Shown piece by piece: positions 15,033 to 23,490 of a stretch of 64,000 nucleotides of DNA. Under the pieces are notes generated by a model. The model searched no databases. It saw only the letters and a program-made list of their open reading frames with translations, and had not been told where the DNA came from. Position 1 is the first letter of the stretch. Every line of letters begins with the position of its first letter. The translations under genes were made by a program, and so were the position numbers. Location of the stretch: positions 20,450-84,449 of the forward strand of contig NZ_CAJNAT010000031.1 in assembly GCF_905220705.1 (NCBI RefSeq), read 5' to 3'. The DNA comes from Paraburkholderia domus. GTDB lineage: Bacteria > Pseudomonadota > Gammaproteobacteria > Burkholderiales > Burkholderiaceae.

Positions 15033-16538
15033 TTAAGTATCGAAGTACAGGTAAAACTCCCATGGATGGGGGCGCAGTTTGATCGAATCGATCTCGCGTT
15101 TGCGCTTGTATTCGATCCAGGTCTGGATCACGTCTTCAGTGAAAACATCGCCCTTGCGCAAGAACGCGTTATCGGCCTCCAACGCCGCGAGCGCCGCATC
15201 GAGCGAGTCTGGAACCTGCCGTATGTTGCGGGCTTCTTCGGGCGAAAGATCGTAGATGTTCCGGTCGAGCGGATCGCCCGGATCGGTCCTGTTTTCAATA
15301 CCATCGAGGCCGGCCATCAGCATCGCCGCGAACGCAAGGTACGGGTTGGCTGACGGATCCGGGCAACGGAATTCGACACGCCGCGCGCCCGGCGAATTCG
15401 AATACATCGGGATGCGCGCGGCGGCCGAACGGTTACGCTGTGACATCGCCAGATTGACGGGTGCCTCGTAGCCCGGGACCAGCCGCTTGTACGAGTTGGT
15501 TGTCGGGGCGCAAAAAGCCATCAGCGCAGGTGCGTGTTGCAGCAAGCCGCCGATGTACCAGCGGCACAGGTCGGAAGTCAGCGCCCAACCGCTTGCCTCG
15601 TAAAAGAGATTCTCGTCGTCTTTCCACAGGCTCTGGTGGCAATGCATGCCGCTCGCGTTGTCGGCGAACAGCGGCTTCGGCATGAACGTGGCCACCTTCC
15701 CATGCCGGCGCGCGACGTTCTTGCAAACGTACTTGTAGATCATCACGTTGTCGGCCATGCGCGTGAGCGTTGCAAACCGCATGTCGATTTCGTTCTGGCC
15801 GGCTGTCGCAACCTCATGGTGATGCACTTCAATCTGTACGCCGGCCTGCTGCAGCGTCAACGCGATCTCCGAACGAATTTCCTGCAGCGTGTCGTGAGGC
15901 GGTACCGGGAAATAGCCCTCCTTGTAGCGCTGCTTATAGCCAAGATTGCCGCCGCCGTACGCGCCCTCGTCACGACCCGTATTCCAGTCGCCCTCGGACG
16001 ACTCGACATAGTAGAAGCCGCAGTGCTGATCCTGGCCAAAGCGGATCGAATCGAAGATGAAAAACTCGAGTTCGGGCCCGACATAGCATGTGGTTGCAAT
16101 ACCGGTTTGGCGTAGATAGTTTTCCGCCTTTCTCGCCACGTAGCGCGGATCGCGTGAATACGGCTGCTGCAAAACCGGGTCGACCACGTCACAGATGATC
16201 GACAGCGTCGGCGTCTCGCAAACCGGATCGACGAAAGCGGTCGCCGGATCGGGCCTGAGCAGCATGTCCGATTCGTGGATCTCCTGAAAGCCGCGGATCG
16301 ACGAGCCGTCGAAGCCGATCCCGGCGTCGAAGAGATCCGGGTGAACTTCAGGAAGTGTGATCGAGAAGTGCTGCAAGAGTCCGGGTAAGTCGGTGAACTT
16401 CAGATCGACGATCTGGATATATTTTTCTCGCACCAGGTCGATCACATCGTTCGCGCTTCCCGGTCGAGTGACGCGGAAGCGGCCGGCTTCGGCGGACACC
16501 GCGAAAGGGGATGCCGAAGCTTGTGGCGTGGTGGACAT
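15033..16538 (-). CDS. glnA: type I glutamine synthetase, second-copy type
   Basis: A 501-residue enzyme with the GSI signatures: the beta-grasp start (FTDLPGLLQHFSITL), DAGIGFDGSSIRGF, the metal-binding VGPELEFFIFD, and the ATP-site KPLFADNASGMHCHQSLW. The adenylylation tyrosine is retained in NIYDLSPEE (Tyr429), so it could still be regulated by GlnE. An N-terminal extension of about 25 residues and its position behind GYD and small-protein genes suggest it is a paralogue of the housekeeping glnA. The start ATG 16538 follows GGAGGGAGCCC. Confidence 0.88.
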   Translation of the reverse strand: MSTTPQASASPFAVSAEAGRFRVTRPGSANDVIDLVREKYIQIVDLKFTDLPGLLQHFSITLPEVHPDLFDAGIGFDGSSIRGFQEIHESDMLLRPDPATAFVDPVCETPTLSIICDVVDPVLQQPYSRDPRYVARKAENYLRQTGIATTCYVGPELEFFIFDSIRFGQDQHCGFYYVESSEGDWNTGRDEGAYGGGNLGYKQRYKEGYFPVPPHDTLQEIRSEIALTLQQAGVQIEVHHHEVATAGQNEIDMRFATLTRMADNVMIYKYVCKNVARRHGKVATFMPKPLFADNASGMHCHQSLWKDDENLFYEASGWALTSDLCRWYIGGLLQHAPALMAFCAPTTNSYKRLVPGYEAPVNLAMSQRNRSAAARIPMYSNSPGARRVEFRCPDPSANPYLAFAAMLMAGLDGIENRTDPGDPLDRNIYDLSPEEARNIRQVPDSLDAALAALEADNAFLRKGDVFTEDVIQTWIEYKRKREIDSIKLRPHPWEFYLYFDT

Positions 16539-16623
16539 GGGCTCCCTCCTCTTCCGGCACCCGGCCTCTGGTCCAACTTTAGACTGTCCGCGAGCGAAAA
16601 GAAAACAAGGCCCTCGCGCCTCG

Positions 16624-16833
16624 CTACCGGTCTTCCGCCATCGCCTTCAGATAGGCGTCGCCTGCATCTTGAGCCGCGGCGCGCATGGCGAAAGTGTCGT
16701 CCGAGACCATTGACCGTTTGACCTTTTGTGCCCCGAAGTCGACCAGCGTAATGACCCACACATACTCGCCAGCCTGCTCGGCCGTTTGAACGAATGCGCG
16801 TATGTCTTCGCTATGGTCTGCCTTTGCGTTCAT
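16624..16833 (-). CDS. small hypothetical protein between GYD and glutamine synthetase genes
   Basis: A 69-residue acidic/basic mixed protein starting MNAKADHSEDIRAFVQTAEQ behind a perfect AGGAGG site (ATG 16833). The middle (WVITLVDFGAQKVKRSMVSD) alternates as beta strands. No family recognised. It is 62 bases downstream of the GYD gene and 85 upstream of glnA on the same strand, so it is likely cotranscribed. Confidence 0.7.
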   Translation of the reverse strand: MNAKADHSEDIRAFVQTAEQAGEYVWVITLVDFGAQKVKRSMVSDDTFAMRAAAQDAGDAYLKAMAEDR

Positions 16834-16895
16834 AGTGACCTCCTGGGAAAGAGTCGCAGAAAGAAACCGGCTCGCATGCCGGATGACTGCCGCTT

Positions 16896-17189
16896 TTATG
16901 GAAGTTTGCCGATAATCGCGCTGCATTCGTCCTTCGTGAATGCACGGAGCGTTTGCGTGCGGACATTGCCTGCTGACCCTAGCGCGTAGCCGAAGGCCGC
17001 GAAGCTTTGCTCATCCGGTGCGTCGATGACCGTGACAATGTCGTATTTGCCCACCGTCCAGTAGATCTCTTTCATTTCACAGCCAAAGGTTTTGGCCAAC
17101 TCCGCCGCTTGACCGGCCCGCTGCGGGCTGTTTTTGACGTTGCGTATGCCTTGATCGGTGAATTGTGCAAGAACCACATAAGTTGCCAT
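16896..17189 (-). CDS. GYD domain protein
   Basis: A 97-residue ferredoxin-like protein. MATYVVLAQFTDQGIRNVKN, the YWTVGKYDIVTVIDAPD segment carrying the GxYD motif, and the closing TLRAFTKDE match the GYD family (PF08734), a small dimeric alpha-beta barrel fold of unknown function. It is the first gene of a likely operon with the 69-residue protein and glutamine synthetase. The start ATG 17189 has an AAGGGGA ribosome site. Confidence 0.85.
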   Translation of the reverse strand: MATYVVLAQFTDQGIRNVKNSPQRAGQAAELAKTFGCEMKEIYWTVGKYDIVTVIDAPDEQSFAAFGYALGSAGNVRTQTLRAFTKDECSAIIGKLP

Positions 17190-17488
17190 GGAGATTCCCC
17201 TTACGATTGGTACGAATCGGAATTGATACGCGCAAGCTCGACCGCAAACGCTCCTGCGATCACGTTGCCTGAAAGCGCTCGGCGCGTAACCTGAGTGTAG
17301 GCAATGGAAGCGCGCGCCACTGGGTGTTTGGCTTCATGGGCGGTTGAGGAATGCTCGAAACACAGACGATGGGCGGATGGATCTGTGTGGCAAATCCCGT
17401 TGCTTTCGTGACCTGCAAATGACCTTGCGTGCCGCCCTTCCTGGGGTTACGTTGGCAATCATCTGGCTAACCTTCAGGAGATGGTGCG

Positions 17489-18013
17489 ATGCAAAACCTC
17501 CTCCGGATCGCCTGCGCAGCCTGCCTCGTCGTGGCAACCGTTGCGACAGCGCAAACCCCGGCCTCACAACCCCCCGCAGGTGGGACGTCTGACAAGATGC
17601 CTTTCGATATTCCCTATGGCACTACGATTGGTCTGGACACCGCGAAGAGGCTGCTCGCGCTGGCAGAAGCCGAAGCGAGGAAGCACGACTGGAAAATGAA
17701 CATCGCTGTCGTCGACACGCATGGCGAACTCCTCGCGTTCGAACGAATGGACGGTGCGCAGTATGCGTCGATCGAGATATCGCAGAACAAGGCGCGAACG
17801 TCAGCAAGATTTCGTCGCGAAACCCGTGTCTTCTACAACCAGTTTGAGACCGGACATGCATATGTGAACACCTTGGAAGCGGGGCTGGTCGCATCGCCGG
17901 GAGGTTTTCCGCTCGTAGAAGGAGGAAAGCTCGTCGGCGCCATCGGTTGTAGTGGTGGCACAGGCGAACAGGACGCATCCGTGTGCAAGGCGGCCGCCGA
18001 TGCGATCAAATAG
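17489..18013 (+). CDS. secreted GlcG/HbpS family protein
   Basis: A 174-residue protein with an N-terminal signal peptide (cleavage near VATAQT, residue 22). The mature part has the GlcG/HbpS (DUF336) signatures: DTAKRLLALAEAEARKHDW, NIAVVDTHGELLAFERMDGA and the glycine-rich VGAIGCSGGTGEQD. Extracellular members bind haem or degradation products; the ligand here is unknown. A cupin gene with its own signal peptide follows 163 bases downstream. The 299 bases separating it from the divergent GYD gene show no other gene. Confidence 0.85.
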   Translation: MQNLLRIACAACLVVATVATAQTPASQPPAGGTSDKMPFDIPYGTTIGLDTAKRLLALAEAEARKHDWKMNIAVVDTHGELLAFERMDGAQYASIEISQNKARTSARFRRETRVFYNQFETGHAYVNTLEAGLVASPGGFPLVEGGKLVGAIGCSGGTGEQDASVCKAAADAIK

Positions 18014-18176
18014 TGCGACGCCACTGTCCGCAGCATCCGACGACGAAATTGATGCGGCGTCCTCAGGTGTTCCCCTAGTTTCCAGCTGTCTGCTCAATGG
18101 TGCGACAATCAAGCAGGGACAAGCCACTTCAGCGCGCCCTACGCCGGAAGGTCCGCTCTTTCAAAAGGACAAGAAC

Positions 18177-18641
18177 ATGCGTCGATACATCTATCTCGCG
18201 GCGTTGCCTGGCGCCTTTGTTGCTGGCATGTTCGTATCCCATCTGGGTACTCCGGCGCACGCCCAGGCACCAAATGCGGCGCTGACGGCGCAGATCATTG
18301 ACCTGGCAGCCCTAACCGATGCCGATCTTGGCGCACAGATTCCGAACATGGGTACCCTGCGTTCGAAGGGTCTGGTCGTCACACCAAGCGGGACCGTCGC
18401 CGTGCAGACCGGTAACGTGCCCAAGCATACGCACAGAGGTTCTGACGAGATCCAGTACGTGATTTCGGGAAGCGGCACTTTCTGGCTAGGCGACGAACAG
18501 CGTCAGATTCATGCCGGCGACCTGATCATTATCCCGAAGGGAACCGTACATGCGGGGTCCGAGCCGACCAGCGGCGAATTCAAGGTCCTTTCTATCAAGC
18601 TGCCGCCGCAAGCGCCAGGCGACATGCAGATGGTTCCCTGA
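18177..18641 (+). CDS. secreted cupin-domain protein
   Basis: A 154-residue protein: signal peptide to about residue 30 (AHAQA), then one small cupin domain. The first cupin motif is in VPKHTHRGSDEIQYVISGSG (His ligands and Glu) and the second in AGDLIIIPKGTVHAG. It probably binds a metal and acts in the periplasm. It follows the GlcG/HbpS-like secreted protein on the same strand. The start ATG 18177 is set by the signal peptide; longer in-frame sequence upstream overlaps the preceding gene and is not coding-like. Confidence 0.82.
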   Translation: MRRYIYLAALPGAFVAGMFVSHLGTPAHAQAPNAALTAQIIDLAALTDADLGAQIPNMGTLRSKGLVVTPSGTVAVQTGNVPKHTHRGSDEIQYVISGSGTFWLGDEQRQIHAGDLIIIPKGTVHAGSEPTSGEFKVLSIKLPPQAPGDMQMVP

Positions 18642-18661
18642 CGTGTCGTCGATATCCAGTC

Positions 18662-18690
18662 GTTGCGGTAGTTCAAGGAACCACCGCAAC
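18662..18690 (+). terminator. hairpin downstream of the cupin gene
   Basis: GTTGCGGT pairs with ACCGCAAC, and after one mismatched pair GTTC pairs with GAAC around an AAG loop, giving a 12-pair stem starting 20 bases after the cupin stop. No T-run follows. Confidence 0.55.
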
Positions 18691-19168
18691 CTTCGCCGCA
18701 AATGAACGGCTTCGAGAAATCGCGGCGCTAAACCTGACTTATCGAGTGGCTCGTACACCGCCGCGAGCCTCACTGGCCCCGCCAAATACTCCACACCAGT
18801 TGCCCTGGATCCGCCTCTCGAGCGCGCAGCCCGGTTGGGTTCGATTACCCTCGCGGCTTGCCGAGTCTATCTTTGCAGAATACGCATCGATGGAGATCGA
18901 AGCGAAAACTGATCGGGAACCTTGATCAGAAAGAGGCGTTCACTCGGTCCATACGAACGTCCTGCCCGCGCAGTTTCTAATTCGACGATCGACCGACACG
19001 AACGGCATAGCAAACGGATATTGCTCGCCGATACGCCGGTCCATTCGAAAACACCCGATCAGGCAGACGGGGCAAACCGCCGACAAGACCTCAAAATCTT
19101 CCACAAAGAAATACAAAGCACAAATTCTTCGTTCGTCAGTCGCGGCTCCATCACTAGACTGTGATGCA

Positions 19169-19184
19169 ACTTGTCATAACAAGT
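19169..19184. promoter_or_regulatory. perfect palindromic operator of the GntR/HutC regulator
   Basis: ACTTGT, four bases, ACAAGT: a perfect inverted repeat 18 bases before the regulator's ATG. The ACTTGT...ACAAGT halves are what HutC-subfamily GntR repressors typically bind. The position over the transcription start indicates autorepression of the whole downstream operon. Confidence 0.65.
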
Positions 19185-19201
19185 ACCAACAACCCCAGAT
19201 C

Positions 19202-19981
19202 ATGCTGAAACCCGACCCTGCCAACGTGCTTCCTCTTTCCGCTCCTCCGCTCTATGAGCAGATAAAGACGGAGCTGCGCTCGCGTATTCTCAATGGCACG
19301 TATGCGGCGCATTCCCAGATGCCGTCTGAAAACGACCTCTGTACGATGTTCAACGTCAGTCGCATCACCGTGCGGCAAGCGCTCGGCGACCTGCAAAAAG
19401 AAGGCCTTGTCTTCAAACTTCACGGTAAGGGTACCTTCGTCGCCAAGCCGAAAGCCTTCCAGAATGTTAGTGCGTTGCAGGGCTTCGCCGAAGCGATGTC
19501 GTCGATGGGATACGAGATCGTCAACCAGCTCAAATACATCCGCTTCATTCCCGCTACCGCCCACATCGCTGGCCGGCTCAAACTGCCCGAGGGCGCGAAA
19601 GTCGCCGAAATCAATCGTGTGCGTCTGCTCAATCGCGAGCCCGTGTCCCTCGAAATCACCTGGGTCCCGGAAGCGTTAGGCAAACGTCTTGCCAGCGCCG
19701 ACCTCGTCACGCGCGACATCTTCCTGATTCTCGAGAACGACTGCGCCGTGCCGCTCGGCCACGCCGACGTCTCTATCGACGCGATTCTCGCCGACGATGA
19801 GATCGTCGAAGCCCTGGACGTTGAGGAAGGCAGCCCGGTGCTGCGCATCGAACGTCTTACACATAGCACGGACGGCACGCCGATCGACTACGAATACCTC
19901 TATTTCCGGGGCGACGCGTTTCAGTACCGCTTTCGCATCGACCGTCAGAAAGAGAAAAAGACCACAAGGAAGACGAAATGA
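19202..19981 (+). CDS. GntR family regulator, HutC/UTRA type
   Basis: A 259-residue regulator. Residues 15-80 are the GntR winged helix (LYEQIKTELRSRILNGTY, LCTMFNVSRITVRQALGDLQ, GLVFKLHGKGTFVA); residues 95-245 form a UTRA ligand-binding domain (RLLNREPVSLEITWVPEAL, ending IDYEYLYFRGDAFQYRFRI). HutC-type proteins release DNA on binding a pathway intermediate. It is the first gene of the operon: its stop overlaps the flavoprotein start (ATGA), so translation is coupled. The ligand is presumably the imported substrate or its product. Confidence 0.9.
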   Translation: MLKPDPANVLPLSAPPLYEQIKTELRSRILNGTYAAHSQMPSENDLCTMFNVSRITVRQALGDLQKEGLVFKLHGKGTFVAKPKAFQNVSALQGFAEAMSSMGYEIVNQLKYIRFIPATAHIAGRLKLPEGAKVAEINRVRLLNREPVSLEITWVPEALGKRLASADLVTRDIFLILENDCAVPLGHADVSIDAILADDEIVEALDVEEGSPVLRIERLTHSTDGTPIDYEYLYFRGDAFQYRFRIDRQKEKKTTRKTK

Positions 19982-21711
19982 ATACGCACGTGATCGAGTA
20001 CGACCTGGTCGTGGTAGGTGGCGGCACTGCCGGCCCGATGGCTGCCGTGAAAGCGAAGGAACAGAATCCGAACCTGAAGGTGTTGCTACTGGAAAAAGCT
20101 AATGTCAAACGCAGCGGCGCGATTTCGATGGGCATGGATGGTCTGAATAACGCCATCATCCCCGGCCACGCGACGCCCGAGCAGTACACCCGGGAAATCA
20201 CTATCGCCAACGACGGCATTGTCGATCAGGCAGCCGTTTATGCATACGCCCAGCACAGCTTCAAGACCATCGAAGAACTCGACCGCTGGGGTGTGAAGTT
20301 CGAAAAAGACGGCACCGGCGACTATGCAGTCAAGAAAGTGCATCACATGGGCTCCTATGTTCTGCCGATGCCAGAAGGCCACGACATCAAGAAAGTGCTC
20401 TACCGGCAACTCAAACGCGCGCGCATTGCGATCACCAATCGCATCGTCGTCACACGCGTTCTGACTGACGCGCAAGGGCGCGCCTGCGGCGTGCTGGGCT
20501 TCGATTGCCGTACGGCGGATTTTTATGTGGTGCGCGCCAAGGCGGTGATTCTCTGCTGCGGAGCCGCGGGCCGCCTCGGTTTGCCATCCTCGGGATACCT
20601 GATGGGAACCTACGAGAACCCTACCAACGCCGGCGACGGCTACGCGATGGCCTATCACGCCGGCGCTGCACTGGCAAACCTCGAGTGTTTCCAGATCAAC
20701 CCGCTGATCAAGGACTACAACGGCCCCGCCTGCGCCTACGTTACCGGACCGCTCGGCGGCTTCACCGCGAACGGCAAGGGCGAACGCTTCATCGAATGCG
20801 ATTACTGGAGCGGCCAGATGATGTGGGAGTTCTATCAGGAACTCCAAAGCGGCAACGGACCGGTGTTTCTGAAGCTCGACCATCTCGCCGAAGAAACCAT
20901 TCAAACCATCGAGCAGATTTTGCACACGAACGAGCGTCCGAGCCGTGGACGTTTCCATGCGGGACGCGGCACCGATTACCGGCAGCAGATGATCGAAATG
21001 CACATCTCCGAGATCGGCTTTTGCAGCGGCCATAGCGCATCGGGCGTCTATGTAAACGAGCGCGCGGAGACCACGGTCGCCGGTCTCTACGCTGCCGGGG
21101 ACATGGCTGCCGTGCCGCACAACTACATGCTCGGCGCGTTCACCTATGGCTGGTTCGCGGGACAGAACGCGGCACAATACGTCGACGGCCGCGAGCATGT
21201 GGCGCTCGATAGCGCGCAAGTGGAAGCGGAGCGCACGCGGATCTACGCGCCGCTCAAACGCGAGACGGGACTTGCTCCGGCGCAAGTCGAATACAAGCTG
21301 CGCCGCATGGTGAACGACTATCTTCAGCCGCCGAAGGTCACGCGCAAAATGGAAATCGGCCTGCAACGTTTCGCGGAAATCGCGACCGACATCGACCAGA
21401 TCAAAGCCGACAATCCGCACGAACTGATGCGCGCCGCGGAAGTGCGGGCGATTCGCGACTGCGCCGAAATGGCGGCACACGCGTCGCTGTATCGCACGGA
21501 AAGCCGATGGGGGCTGTACCACCATCGCGTCGATTATCCGCAGCGCGACGACTCGGAATGGTTTTGCCACACGCATCTGAAGAAAGACGCGTCGGGTCGC
21601 ATGGCCAGCGAAAAACGCGCCGTCGAACCGTATGTGGTGCCGCTCGATGACCACGAAAGTCACGCCTATCAGAACCTGCGCATCGGCGAGCCCGCGCTCG
21701 CCGATGCCTGA
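19978..21711 (+). CDS. FAD flavoprotein resembling APS reductase alpha / fumarate reductase
   Basis: A 577-residue flavoprotein. The FAD Rossmann motif GGGTAG is near residue 13, followed by LLLEKANVKRSGAISMGMDG, which closely resembles the AprA segment (EKANxxRSGAVAxGL). A second FAD-binding stretch, TVAGLYAAGDMAAVPHNYM, lies near residue 365, and the C-terminal helical domain ends with VDYPQRDDSEWFCHTHLKK, as in succinate dehydrogenase/AprA proteins. The adjacent two-cluster ferredoxin matches AprB. True sulfate-respiration AprA is not expected here; with an ABC importer alongside, it may be an assimilatory or catabolic oxidoreductase of an imported compound. Substrate unknown. Confidence 0.85.
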   Translation: MNTHVIEYDLVVVGGGTAGPMAAVKAKEQNPNLKVLLLEKANVKRSGAISMGMDGLNNAIIPGHATPEQYTREITIANDGIVDQAAVYAYAQHSFKTIEELDRWGVKFEKDGTGDYAVKKVHHMGSYVLPMPEGHDIKKVLYRQLKRARIAITNRIVVTRVLTDAQGRACGVLGFDCRTADFYVVRAKAVILCCGAAGRLGLPSSGYLMGTYENPTNAGDGYAMAYHAGAALANLECFQINPLIKDYNGPACAYVTGPLGGFTANGKGERFIECDYWSGQMMWEFYQELQSGNGPVFLKLDHLAEETIQTIEQILHTNERPSRGRFHAGRGTDYRQQMIEMHISEIGFCSGHSASGVYVNERAETTVAGLYAAGDMAAVPHNYMLGAFTYGWFAGQNAAQYVDGREHVALDSAQVEAERTRIYAPLKRETGLAPAQVEYKLRRMVNDYLQPPKVTRKMEIGLQRFAEIATDIDQIKADNPHELMRAAEVRAIRDCAEMAAHASLYRTESRWGLYHHRVDYPQRDDSEWFCHTHLKKDASGRMASEKRAVEPYVVPLDDHESHAYQNLRIGEPALADA

Positions 21712-21720
21712 GGAGCCACC

Positions 21721-21966
21721 ATGTCCACGACACCGCACAACATTTTCCAGCGCAGCGCCGCACCGGTCACGATCGACGAAGACAAATGCATCGCCGACAA
21801 AGGCTGCACCGTCTGCGTGGATGTCTGCCCGCTCGACCTGCTCGCGATCGACCTGACCAGGGGCAAGGCCTATATGAAGTTCGACGAATGCTGGTACTGC
21901 ATGCCATGCGAGAAAGATTGCCCGACCGATGCGGTCAGGGTCGACATTCCGTATCTGCTGCGCTAG
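21721..21966 (+). CDS. two [4Fe-4S] ferredoxin, AprB-like
   Basis: An 81-residue protein with two cluster motifs: C23-x5-C29-x2-C32-x3-C36 and C57-x2-C60-x2-C63-x3-C67, eight cysteines for two [4Fe-4S] clusters. The unusual insertion in the first motif and the segment KAYMKFDECWYCMPCEKDC mirror the APS reductase beta subunit, although this protein is shorter and lacks AprB's long C-terminal tail. It starts nine bases after the flavoprotein stop and presumably delivers or accepts electrons in a complex with it. Confidence 0.85.
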   Translation: MSTTPHNIFQRSAAPVTIDEDKCIADKGCTVCVDVCPLDLLAIDLTRGKAYMKFDECWYCMPCEKDCPTDAVRVDIPYLLR

Positions 21967-22019
21967 TAGCAATTCAATCAGACCAAAACGTTGTTTCCCT
22001 ATCAACCGGGGCTTAACTC

Positions 22020-23450
22020 ATGAAACTCCGTCAATTGCTTGCCGCAACCCTCCTCGCGAGCGGCCTGTTTTCACTCACAGCTGGCGCGGCGCGCGCCGGG
22101 ACGATCCGCGTGGCGATCGGCACACAGGACACGACGATCAATTGCGCGACCGGCGGCCTGCTGATCCGCGAGTTGAATCTGCTCGACAAATATCTGCCGC
22201 ACGACGGCAAATACAAAGACGTCAAATACGACGTGCAATGGAAAGACTTCACGTCCGGTGCGCCGATGACCAACGAAATGGTGGCGGACAAACTCGACTT
22301 CGGATCGATGGCGGATTTTCCCGGTTCGTTGAACGGAGCGGCCTTCCAGAAGGCCGGCAAGAAGAGCGTATTCATCACCGTACTCTCGGGCAGTATCGAC
22401 GGCAGCGGCAACGGCATCGTCGTGCCGGTCGATTCATCCATTCGTTCGATCGCCGACCTGAAAGGCAAGACGATCTCGGTGCCATTCGCCTCGACGTCGC
22501 ATGGCATGCTGTTGCGGGCGATCAAGGCGCAAGGCTGGAATCCCGACACCGACGTCAACATCATCACGCAATCGCCCGAGGTGGCAGGTAGTGCGTTGAA
22601 GGCGCATAAGATCGACGCACACGCCGACTTCGTGCCGTTCGCAGAACTCTTCCCCTTCCGCGGCTTTGCGCGCAAGATTTACGACGGTGCGCAGGCCCAC
22701 GCGCCGACCTTCCACGGCACGCTCGTTGACGCCGACTATGCGAAACGCTATCCGGAAGTTGTGGTCGCGTACCTGCGCGCGGTGATCGAGGCGAATCAGC
22801 TGTTTGCGCAAGATCCCGAGAAGTACAGCCAGTTGATCCAGAAGGTGACCGGCATCGACGCCGAGGTCAATTATCTGTTCCACGGGCCGCTCGGTCTGCA
22901 GACGCGCGATCTGACGTGGAAGCCCGAATACCGGCAGGCGACCGTCACGGCCATCGGCACACTCAAACTGCTGAAGAAGACCGACGTCGATCTGGATGTC
23001 AACACCTTCATCGACGATCGCTATATCCGCGAAGCGTTCAGGCAATCCGGACTGAACTACGACGCGGCGCTCAAGAACTACGCGAAACAGCCGCTCGTCG
23101 CCCATGACGTGCAAACGGGCAAACCCATCACGGATTTTCGCAGCGTGACGCAGGTCTGGCTCGATGGCGAAGACAAGGTGCGCAACTATGCGTCGGCGCA
23201 GGAGGCCTTCGCCGCGCTCAACTCGCTGGAGCAAGGCGGCAAGAAAGCGCGCGTCGTCTACGTCCAGGACCGTTCGAGCGGACTGAAACTGTTCGCCAGT
23301 CAGGCGTGGTACGTGAAGGACGCCAAGGGCAACATCAGTGCATTCCTGCTGAAAGAAGGCGCGGACAGTTACGCGAAACAGGTCGACGGCAGAGTCGTGG
23401 ATTTCGCCGCCGCGAAGACCGACGCCACGCAAGCGGTCGCGGCACGCTAA
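22020..23450 (+). CDS. ABC importer binding protein (NitT/TauT type) with NosL-like C-terminus
   Basis: A 476-residue protein with a signal peptide (to about AARA, residue 26). Residues 28-340 form a SsuA/NMT1-type periplasmic binding domain (TIRVAIGTQDTTINCATGG, TISVPFASTSHGMLLRAI). This is about 130 residues longer than usual. The extra C-terminal part, VVYVQDRSSGLKLFASQAWY followed by ISAFLLKEGADSYAKQ and GRVVDF, resembles NosL, a copper-binding accessory protein. The NosL metal-binding N-terminus is not evident. It delivers the substrate to the adjacent permease and ATPase. Confidence 0.85.
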   Translation: MKLRQLLAATLLASGLFSLTAGAARAGTIRVAIGTQDTTINCATGGLLIRELNLLDKYLPHDGKYKDVKYDVQWKDFTSGAPMTNEMVADKLDFGSMADFPGSLNGAAFQKAGKKSVFITVLSGSIDGSGNGIVVPVDSSIRSIADLKGKTISVPFASTSHGMLLRAIKAQGWNPDTDVNIITQSPEVAGSALKAHKIDAHADFVPFAELFPFRGFARKIYDGAQAHAPTFHGTLVDADYAKRYPEVVVAYLRAVIEANQLFAQDPEKYSQLIQKVTGIDAEVNYLFHGPLGLQTRDLTWKPEYRQATVTAIGTLKLLKKTDVDLDVNTFIDDRYIREAFRQSGLNYDAALKNYAKQPLVAHDVQTGKPITDFRSVTQVWLDGEDKVRNYASAQEAFAALNSLEQGGKKARVVYVQDRSSGLKLFASQAWYVKDAKGNISAFLLKEGADSYAKQVDGRVVDFAAAKTDATQAVAAR

Positions 23451-23490
23451 CTACCCATTCAGCGGCACTCATCCATCACAGGAGCTCTCG

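Larger units (their letters stand above)
18642..19201. other. long intergenic region before the gntR operon
   Basis: About 560 bases without a convincing gene; open frames here lack ribosome sites and coding bias. It begins with the cupin terminator (18662-18690) and ends with the gntR operator (19169-19184). In between I see nothing I can name. Confidence 0.6.

Noticed and set aside
18922..19164. An 80-codon plus-strand frame before the gntR gene
   Set aside because: No ribosome site, unusual composition, no recognisable motif; overlaps the promoter region.
20086..22005. A 639-codon open frame antisense to the flavoprotein gene
   Set aside because: It is a by-product of high-GC codon use in the real gene; the plus strand carries clear FAD and iron-sulfur motifs.
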